DNA of 64,000 nucleotides from Margaritispora aquatica. Its lineage: Eukaryota > Ascomycota > Leotiomycetes > Helotiales > Discinellaceae. The notes under the pieces were generated by a model, which had not been told where the DNA came from, did not search any database, and worked only from the letters and a program-made list of their open reading frames with translations. Below, one piece after another: positions 55,471-64,000 of this stretch (within the stretch, counting starts at the first letter, position 1; each line of letters begins with the position of its first letter). Where the stretch lies: positions 124,001 to 188,000 of the forward strand of contig VJWN01000013.1 of NCBI GenBank assembly GCA_007644065.1. Direction: 5' to 3'. A program made the position numbers and the translations under genes.

Positions 55471-57764
55471 GGGAAGGTACTTGCGTTATGCTTCGTCATT
55501 GGGGATATTCGGGATGGGAGGAGAAGCTGCCCTTTGTGAAGCTGTGATTGTGTATTTTTGATGCGATCAATGACCGAGACTTCAACTCGGTATTTCTGGC
55601 CGAATCTCTCTGAATCTGGGTATCGGCAACTAGCGTTTCTGGACAACTTCTTTCTGGCTGGCGTATTAAGCATGCAGAGGCGGCAAAAATGGTGGTTCGA
55701 CATACACACAACTGGCTGACAATAACGATGAAAAAGCACCCATATTCACACACATCAGGGATAATTTCAATGTGTATGGAGGGAAGGGAGTTTCGTTTGG
55801 TCTGATCTTGGTTTTGGTCTGGATTTTGCTTGTTGCGTGCTTGCTTCATCACTCTTTTACTTATCTTGGCGTTTGGTCGTTGAGTTTGGGAATGGACGGA
55901 CAAACGGATGGACGGTCAAACTAGTGCATTCTTTCCGGCGCAAGTCTTAAGTACAGGAAGTTAGTGAATTCAATGGATAGTATGATACTACATTTACAGA
56001 GTTTTGAGTGTGTATGTGTATGTGTGAGGTGAAGTGCTGAAGTGATTGTGATTGTGTGTTTGTTTAAGGATGTTTTTGAGATTGATTTCACTGTGGCATC
56101 ATGAGACTGATAAACAGAGAAATGTTGGGACAGTGGAGTTCGATTCTTTGTTGTTAGGCAAAGCACTCCCCTACTCCTCGATCAAAGCAGAGATTTGAAA
56201 TATTGAAGAACCATCTCTTGGTCTCTCCTCTCCTTCCCTCTCTAAACATTGGCTCCATGTCACATCAGGCCGTTTTCTCGCTTACTCAACTCGAGTGACA
56301 CCCGTCAACACAACACGACTCTTTGCAAATGCTGGACAGAGACTAAAAGCCGAAAAGAACCAAGGAGCGACATAATCACACATAAGGCCATATAAAGGAG
56401 CATTGAGTGACGGAGTGAGTTTTCAAATCCCCAAGTTAAGGTAAGAAGATGTTGGTCGATCACGAAGGAGAGGGAGTGTCAATTGAGTAACTCTAGGTTG
56501 TGAGGAGTAGAACACCACTGGATCTGTAATTCTAAAATCTAGGAAGAAAAGTCTAGCAATAGCTTCATATCTCGCTTTCTTCCAATTGCCAACGGCCAAT
56601 TGCCAACTCCTCAATGCCAATACTCTCCAATCCAAACGATATATAGATAGATACTCATCATCTACGTCCACCCCATTCCATTCCACAGGTAACGAGTCCC
56701 AAACAAGAAGAAGAAGAAGCTGAAATCTTCTAAATCACCAAGCCCTCTCCCGTCTCTCTACTTTCCCTCACTTCACTTCCTTCACTCCTCATAGTCCTAG
56801 TCTCACACACCTAAGCATACGTCCCAAGAACTAGTTTGGAAGATGGGAAAGATAGACCGATGGTAGGTAAGGTAGGTAGGTAGTTTTGCCTGAATTCTAG
56901 CTTTGTGGTTGATGTTCGTCTTAACACGCTTTCACGGACGAAAGCGAATTAAATCAAAAGTTGCGTGGTGCGTGGTGCCGTACATGTAGTCAAACCTCCA
57001 ACCGCTTATAGACAGGGTATACTAGATTGTTGCTTTTGCATCTGCATCTACTATGTTTTGAAGTTTTCAAAGTTTTCAAGGCGGGGTTGGAAGGAAGAAG
57101 ACGAATTGAACAATTTTCGTTGATGGCTGGTGTGATGTTGGTTGGTAATATCTTCAATTGCATGGAAGCAAATAAGTAGGCAGCAAGCAAAGCTGGTCAT
57201 AACTTCATCAAATTGAGCGGGAATGCTGGATATCATCTAATGCACCATCATCTACTATCATACATACATAATACACGATCTCTCTCTCGCACCCTATGTT
57301 ATGGCATCTCTCATCTAAAGCTCTCTACTCCTGTCAAGCGAGAAGCAAAAGCCACAAGGCTCTTCAGTATAGATTGCCCATTTCTAAAAACTCCAATCCA
57401 TTCCCATTTCCTTGCCAAGTGTGGAGTTTACCGTGTCCAACCAACCCCCAATATCCAATTGTTGTTTCCAAGGGTATCATCTTGCCAAAATTCGTAAAGT
57501 GAAGGAAATTCGCGCCGGCTCTAGACCCGTTTCCTCAGTGCAGATATCTTCCTCGCATACTCTTTGTGCGCGCTTCTTCGCTTCTTAGAATTCGAACTCG
57601 ACTGCTATCGCCCGTCACCGAATGCCTACGTGTCAGGGCATGCATAGCTATTGAGTGGTGCCTTGTTTTCGATTGCACAACAATTTGCGGTTTGCTGCCC
57701 ATCGGACAAGAAACCGATTGACAGCCGTAGTCTACCTGGGCATGAGTAGTGAATAAGATCTAAA
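55471..57764. other. Spacer between the C2H2 gene and the Zn2Cys6 gene
   Basis: About 2.3 kb between two 3' ends. Only short frames are seen (55467-55903 minus, 56423-56686 minus, 57213-57502 plus) with no family resemblance. A GGTAGGTA-type microrepeat lies at about 56860-56884. No gene is supported. Confidence 0.5.
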
Positions 57765-60700
57765 TCAAGTCCCACCTGCACTCCAATCCGGGGTATTCTG
57801 ATAAATGTTCAAGTTCTGATTATCATAATCTGCAAACTGAGCCCACTGCTCCGTTATGGCTGGATCCGCATCTGCCCAAGGACAAACTCCCCCACTCACA
57901 GACCCCATTTGCTGCTCTATATTTGCCTGCCTGTACGGAAACCTCAACGTGTGGAAGTCGTTGGAAGGTGACTTCGTTGCGGTATCCTCATTCTCTCCAC
58001 GAGGTCTCGCAGTACTCATACTATTTATCCCATGGATGAAAGGTTCAATCTGTGCTGGATCGTTCATGCTTTGAGTCAGCGCGAATCCAAGCTCAGTTAC
58101 CGCCCTGCTGATATCGCTCGAGTCTTTACGAGGTTCCTCAGTGTTGGCCCTGCTGGTTCCGGCAATGAATGGATCAAAGATCACATTAGACACAGCTCCA
58201 TATGCTGGATTATTGGAGGTCCCGAGGGCAGTTTTGGTATTCATCTGTGCAGCTTTGGGTGACGCACTGTCTATACCTATGAAAAATGGCTGAATCTTGG
58301 ACGGCACATCCTGAACTATTGTATTTGGGCCTTCCATAAAGACGTTAATGTCGCCAGGATATCGAGTTAATTTCCCTGGGACGTCATCTGTGATGCGAAA
58401 TTTAGATGAGGCCCATTGAGTGGAGCTCTTCGCACCTGGAAAGTAATTTTCTGGAATCAATAATGGATTTGCATTTTCTTCGTTGTTAGGCGGCAGATCG
58501 TCAGGGCTAGACACAACGCTTGTGATCCTACCTTCAGACATCATAATGTCGGATCCAGGCGTGAGCTTTGAATTTCCAAGGTGATCGCTACCCGAAGACG
58601 AACCCCCTGTATGATAGCTTTCCATATCTTCGAGCGTCATCTTCTGACCATGTCGGTCGACAAGAAGTCCATTAATTGGTAGATTCGGAATGCGGCCTTG
58701 GCTGTTGAGAGCTGGTTTTTTCTTATAGATCCCAGCAGCTTCAATGTCCAGTTCTAGTTGCGCGATGAAGTGTTTCGTGATAGGATGTTTCCGCCCTATA
58801 GCACGCATTGCGGTGAGAAGAAATTCAAGATTAGGAAGTGATTGGGCGTAGGGCTGCGCTGATTTTTGGTTCTTCACGTACTGCGAAATGATCAGTTTGT
58901 TTTCGGATGTTAACTTGGTAACATGCGCTTATGAGTCTAACAAAAGTTCGAACTACAGCATCATATTTAAGGCGCTGAGCGAACACAAAACTAGACGAAA
59001 GTGTACATACTATTCCAGCTGCAACATAAAGACAAAACCCCACCCAGGAGTGCATCTAAGAATATTAGTATGATTGATACGCAGTGCATGTTGCTCTTAC
59101 CTTTGCAGGGTCAATATGACAAGTGAGTCTCATAATGTTTGTAATTTCGTCGGAAGCCATTATGCAACGACCTTGACTCTGCTTGATAAAATTTTCGTCT
59201 AGGTTGTGCTTTGTACCTGTTGCAGCGGCAGCTTGATGTAAACCTGGTTCAGAATCACAGCTTAGTCCAAAGTCCTCGATAGTTACATCACAGACTAAAA
59301 GCCATTCGCAACTTACATATAGCTGAAGTGTGGATGTTAAGGTTAAGAAACACAACGTTCATGTTGTGAAGACCCGCAGGTAGCCTTAACTGATCAGGAA
59401 GGAACATGAATGTGTTCGATAGCACATTGTCCATTTTTCGATGGCGCTTCCAGAATTCGCCATTCTGGAGATCGTCTGGATTTTCATTCGGACCTACCTT
59501 GTGTAAATGCTGGAAATTGTGACCGAAGAGAGTTGCCGACATAATGACACCGCTGAAAGGGGAAATCTTTGAAGCACCATCTTGGCTAAGTGCAGTTTGA
59601 AGAGATATTGTAGGCTCGTCTATGCCATTCTCGAACGAGTACTCAGAGATTGGCAGATTTGTCTTAATCTATGTTGATGTTAGAAGGGTAGCCATGTAAT
59701 AATAAGCGAGGAAAATTACCTCTTCTTCGCTAATGATCATTGGCCATCCAGTTCCTGAGCTTGACCACCTGTCTGCATAATACGCTGCCCAGAAGGTTCG
59801 GCGACGCTCCTCGCGTTCAATGACATCTCTTGCTGGAGGGAGTATTGTCTTTATTCCTGGGTTTGAGCTATCCAGTCGATCCAGACCCAGCATATGACAT
59901 AGCCGAATTATTCGACCTGCACTCATCCACGAACGTGAAAAGTACGTCTTCTTCGCCTCGTAGCTAGCCATCAGACCCCAAGCCTGTACAAAAATCAGCT
60001 TTGTCAGATTTTTAAACGGCAAGGAATTGTATTGCTTGAAGACTAAGCTGATAGCTAATAGACAGCCCCATGTGCATTGATGAGCTTGACCAGTGACCAG
60101 TAACTCTTACCTGTGCGTGCTGTATTGAGATAAAGGCCTCTCCGTGACCTTTCATTTCATCGATCTGGATGTATTTCCTTGAACGCTCATACAGTAATTC
60201 TTCTATAGATGTGTATTTGTCAGAGAGGGATGCGGCGATAGCGAACATGGCATATCTCAGACAAACTGGCGGTCTTGCATTTGGAGCTTTGGTGAGCGAA
60301 GCATAGAATCTTGACCGATGCATCATTGGCATGGTAGGATGAAATCTCTCGAAATATATTTCATACCTAGGACGATCAGCAGGGGTACTAGTAGCTCTCT
60401 TCCTTAAACACTAACAGTTCATTCATCATATCCTCTGGGGGCAATGGCTCCTGCAGGCCCAAGGCAAGAAGTTCTTGTGAGAAGAATGGTTCGGTACCAA
60501 GAGCTGTATTTTCTGGTAGCATATTATACTGTGATGGCATGGCGAATGACGGATCCATAAGATTTGAATCCTCCATATCAATATTCATATCCATTCCAAG
60601 AGAATTCCAATCTGCCTCCATGCTCACACTTCCCACATCTACACCAACCTCCGTGACAGAGTATTGTCTTGCCGCAGCTGACTTAGTCTCTCCGACCAGT

Positions 60701-61082
60701 TGGGTCTCTACCTGGGCTACCAACAGTCAGACAAGGACTCAAGCTAAGGCATATGTCACAGATATAATATATGTCAAGAATGCCCACCTAATCGAGCCTC
60801 GAGCTCCTTCATATTACGCCGTTTCGAGCCCAGGTTTCGTCTTCTCTCAGGATATTCGCAATCGTGTCGCAATCGGGCGCAAGTAGCGCATGAAGGTTTT
60901 GCCCGGTCGCATTTCAGCTTGCGTTTTCTGCAACTCACGCATGATATCGTCTTCTCTGGTAATGGCCTGCTACTGTCATCTGCTTTGGATGGTGCTGGTG
61001 GCTGTTGCGATTGTGAGCTATCGTCGAACTGCCCCGCGATGCTTGCAGAGTCGGGCAAATTCCCTCCTGTGGTCGCAGACAT
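57765..61082 (-). CDS. Zn2Cys6 fungal transcription factor
   Basis: Eight exons on the minus strand: 61082-60788, 60716-60416, 60366-60111, 59983-59720, 59668-59317, 59243-59101, 59055-59011 and 58880-57765. They total 2772 bases, or 923 aa. The binuclear cluster C48-x2-C51-x6-C58-x5-C64-x2-C67-x6-C74 reads CVSCRKRKLKCDRAKPSCAT followed by CARLRHDC. A short basic linker follows (RRRNLGSKRRNMKELEARL). An acidic Met/Asp-rich segment covers about 110-195. The fungal-specific regulatory region (about 199-480) shows YFERFHPTMPMMHRSRF, RSWMSAGRIIRLCHMLGLDR and EERRRTFWAAYYADRW. The last 370 residues are mostly disordered. The exon 45 bases long (MHSWVGFCLYVAAGI) and the intron after it are the least certain. 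It is divergent from the metal ATPase gene (1288-base gap), so a regulator-target link is possible but unproven. Confidence 0.9.
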
Positions 61083-62370
61083 GGAGGGCGAGGGTACCGT
61101 GAAGTCGTATCAATTGCAATCACAATCTCAAGTCTTCGATTTATATATACATATGTGTCCAGACTTGTTTTCCTTTCACGCGTTTGCATGTGCCTGGCAC
61201 AGTGATGTGACATGGAAATGTTCATCCAACATCGATTTAGTGGACCACCGTAGAAAATTGCATGGCATGGCATGCCTGGACTTGGGCATGGACATGGACA
61301 GCATTCCTCCGAGTCCAGACTTTTCTTACTCTAATCGTTGGTTACAGGCTATCGATAAACTTTGACGCCTACAAAATCAGACAAATCACCACTCAACGGA
61401 GTTATGGCCAAGTCTTATCAGCGAGATCAGAGAATTTTCGATGACCCAGGTCACAGCAGGAATGCCCCAAGCTTTGCTTGAAGCGGTTTTGTCTGATGTC
61501 ATGAAGACGATAGAAGAGGGCAATGAAAGTGTTTTCTCATGTTTCGTACTTCGTATAGCGTTGTATGCCCTCTTCTACCCATCAAGGTGTTATTTCACTA
61601 ATATATATACTAATACTTGTTAGCTGTTACCATTCAAGCGAGTAGTTTTCTGTGCAACACTATCTGTCTCCTTACTCTACTCTTTTAACTACTCCAACTT
61701 TCAACAGAAATTGTATGCTGATGATGAACAGGAAGCAATACGTCGTGTCCTTATTACCAGACCCATGCTTGTGGTTATTCTGGTTGCTCACATATCCCTC
61801 GATGACCTGCTTCAGAAAGGTATTGAGAGATGCAGTATTGGCAGTATCCGATGCCTGATCGGAGGGAAAATCATCACCCGCGAGACTCCTTTGAGAGTGA
61901 GGATCCAGCTGGTGCTGGGCAAATACATGATTGGGGAAAACTGTGATATATGATCGAGCTGTTTTTGAGCTCTTTCGAAGCGTAGTACCGTCCGGTTCCC
62001 AGTGTGATGGATTGTGCATCGTGCATTCGATGCTCTGGCTGGTTGATGCACCAGAGGCTAGAGGAGAGAGATAAAGGAACGGTGAGTGGCAGTTGGAGTG
62101 GCAGTAGGTGCAGCCATTCCCGTTCATTACTCGAGTATGGCACATGTCCAGCTCATTCCTTTTTACAGTGTAACTTTCCTTCCTTTCCTTTTCTTGCCGT
62201 GTGTCACTCTCTTTTGACGGGAAGGTGCATTTTGATCGTTTTGATCCTACTTGACTTCTGCCCAAGCCTTCTATTTGCGATAAGATCCTATCGAAGCCCT
62301 TATCCAGGTACTTTGAATCTGTTTTACAACTTCATAAACCGCTAAGTTACCAATTTCTCAGTCTTTCAAC
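61083..62370. promoter_or_regulatory. Divergent region between the Zn2Cys6 regulator and the metal ATPase
   Basis: 1288 bases holding both promoters. It contains a cluster of gcatggcatg/tggacatgg-like short repeats near 61260-61300 and a TATATA stretch near 61600. No copper-response element could be claimed with confidence. Short frames on both strands (for example 61672-62265 minus) resemble nothing. Confidence 0.5.
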
Positions 62371-64000
62371 ATGGCCGGCTGTTGCTCAGGCGGGTCCTGT
62401 TCCTCTACAACGTCACCACAAATGTCAGAAAAGAAACCGGAAGTGCTTACGGATGAAGACTGTTCTCTCGAATCTTGTTGCGAAGAAAGCAGCGTTCAAG
62501 ATCTAGAAGAGCTCTGTGGGGAGAAACGTCAGAGTGAAGGCATTATCGTGCCTCAAACTGGCGAGAGCAATCTCCCCACTTTCACTGTTGAGGGTATCGA
62601 CGGCTCGTGCATGCCAACAAACACAAAGCGGCCAGCTTTATGCAATGAGAAGCTTTCATCGCATTCTTCCCTGCAAACAGCTTGTAGATATTCGGGCTCA
62701 TGTTGTGGTGGAAAGATTGTTGAGCGTCGAGAAGAGCCAGAGGTTGCACAGGACTTTCTTGGAGAAAAGCCTTCGAACGGAGGATCGCCGGTCTCAACCA
62801 AGTCTGAATTTCCAGCTACAACAGACATGCCGATCTCATTCTCCCCCAATACCACTGGATGTTCTGAAGATAGCACGTGCTGCGTTCGCAAGCTCTCTGG
62901 CCAGTCTGATAGCGGCCCATCACAATCGCAATTCGACATTAAAACAGACACGGCATCCGATACTATAATTGAAATTGATAGTATCGAAAGAATCACATTA
63001 GATGTTCAGGGCATGACATGTGTAGGTTGTGAGAAGAATTTGATCAAGGCACTGAACTCGATACGTACCATATCAAACATCAAAACAAGCCTATTGATTT
63101 GCAAGGCAGAATTCGATTTTCAGAGCTCAACGAAATTACCGACTGCCGAACTGGTTGCAAAAGAGATTGAAAGGATGACGGGCTTTACGTGCAGGCGAAT
63201 TTCAAATCTGGGAGAAGAGATAGAACTTATCCTGCCTTCCCATACCAGAAACTCTATTGGAACTCTCCCTTATGGTGTGTCGCTGGAATATCGAAGTCGA
63301 GATCGAGTAATCGTGAATTTCAACCCAAGTAGTATCGGTGCTAGGGATTTGCTCTCAAACCCTTTCTTCAATAATGCACGTTTAGCGCCACCCCGACATT
63401 CATCGTCTGTAGAATCTGGAAAGGCTCATCTACATAAAGCTATTTGCATGACACTGTTATCGATTCTTCTTACAATTCCTGTACTGGTTCTGGCTTATGG
63501 CCAGCTTCCAAAACGAGAAATACTTTATGGTGCAGTGTCTTTGGCCCTGGCAACAATCATTCAGGTTGTGGTTGCTGGACCGTTCTATATTCGGGCCTTT
63601 CGGACTCTGATCTTTTCAAAAATGATTGAAAGTAAGTCAAATCGCATTTTTGCAATCTCGTTTAGGCAATCATACCAATGGCACAAATGACTTCCACACT
63701 CCTAAGACACATAACTCCAAATTTATGTTCCAAAACCTATTCTCGTTCCTCGATACTCACAGACTAAGAAGCTAACTCGATATTTCTAGTGGATATGCTG
63801 GTGGTATTAAGCACAACAACAGCCTATGTATACTCTGTAATCGCTTACTCATTTCTGGTATACAATCAGCCTCTCTCAACAAGCTCGTTCTTCGAAACAA
63901 GTACACTACTTGTCACAATCATTATGATCGGGCAGACTTTAGGAAAGTTTGCTCGACAACAGGCTGTTGAGTCAATTTCAATTGAATCCCTACAGACTCA
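62371..64000 (+). CDS. P1B-type heavy-metal ATPase, N-terminal part (runs off window)
   Basis: Two exons visible, 62371-63631 and 63790 to beyond 64000; the intron splits an ATG codon (A|TG). The N-terminus starts MAGCCSGGSCSSTTSPQ and carries further Cys pairs (ESCCEESS, GSCCGGK, STCCVRK), as in fungal Cd/Cu exporters of the PCA1/CRP1 kind. An HMA domain (about 208-280) has the metal-binding GMTCVGC, with Cys 217 and Cys 220. Membrane segments begin near residue 353 (AICMTLLSILLTIPVLVLAY), followed by YGAVSLALATIIQVVVAGPF, and after the intron by LVVLSTTTAYVYSVIAYSFL and TLLVTIIMIGQTLGKFARQQ. The CPC motif, the phosphorylation DKTGT site and the ATP-binding domain lie beyond the window. The family pumps Cu+ or Cd2+ out of the cytosol; ion choice is not decided here. 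Confidence 0.92.

Noticed and set aside
1..64000. CRISPR array, prophage or bacterial operon
   Set aside because: Spliceosomal introns and eukaryotic families throughout; no regularly spaced repeats were seen.

Overview
This window looks like nuclear DNA of a filamentous ascomycete (Pezizomycotina). Most genes carry short introns (about 40 to 150 bases) with GTANGT-type donors. Gene spacing is generous, and the proteins (DUF6590, HET, NACHT-type STAND, Zn2Cys6 and C2H2 regulators, Mdm34) are typical of that group. A Leotiomycetes-like origin is my guess from protein flavour and base composition only. No rRNA, tRNA, CRISPR array or intact transposon was recognised.

Region 1 (about 2.3-25 kb) is accessory and holds the most unusual structure. 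Three paralogous head-to-head gene pairs lie in the same orientation: 2341-7262, 13960-18904 and 21228-24892. In each pair the minus-strand gene encodes a DUF6590-type protein and the plus-strand gene encodes an acidic coiled-coil protein with a conserved C-terminal tryptophan-rich module. Start codons within a pair are separated by nearly constant gaps of about 0.76-0.80 kb. The DUF6590 core is conserved, but the C-terminal tails differ completely: Q/N/S/Y-rich in A, strongly acidic in B and absent in C. Between pairs A and B lie two relics of an F-box/LRR-like family (9345-11303) and a GC-rich short-chain dehydrogenase-type gene (11927-12766).

Region 2 (27.5-41 kb) is a housekeeping block. 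It holds the splicing factor SYF2, the COQ11-like mitochondrial oxidoreductase, the YEATS subunit YAF9, a DUF1993 protein, inositol-pentakisphosphate 2-kinase IPK1, the ERMES subunit MDM34 and a low-complexity basic orphan. COQ11/YAF9 and IPK1/MDM34 are divergent pairs; SYF2 and COQ11 are convergent.

Region 3 (42.2-48.5 kb) looks like an allorecognition-type island. A HET-domain gene faces a NACHT-type STAND (NLR-like) gene whose reading frame is interrupted by one in-frame TAA. AT-rich DNA, a 20-A tract and gene-poor sequence surround them.

Region 4 (49.5-64 kb) holds an ENT-family nucleoside transporter (FUN26-like), a five-finger C2H2 protein, an eight-exon Zn2Cys6 transcription factor and, divergent from it, the 5' part of a Cys-rich P1B-type heavy-metal ATPase that runs off the window. 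Splice junctions were set by hand from consensus sites, reading phase and family resemblance. All spliced totals quoted are multiples of three.
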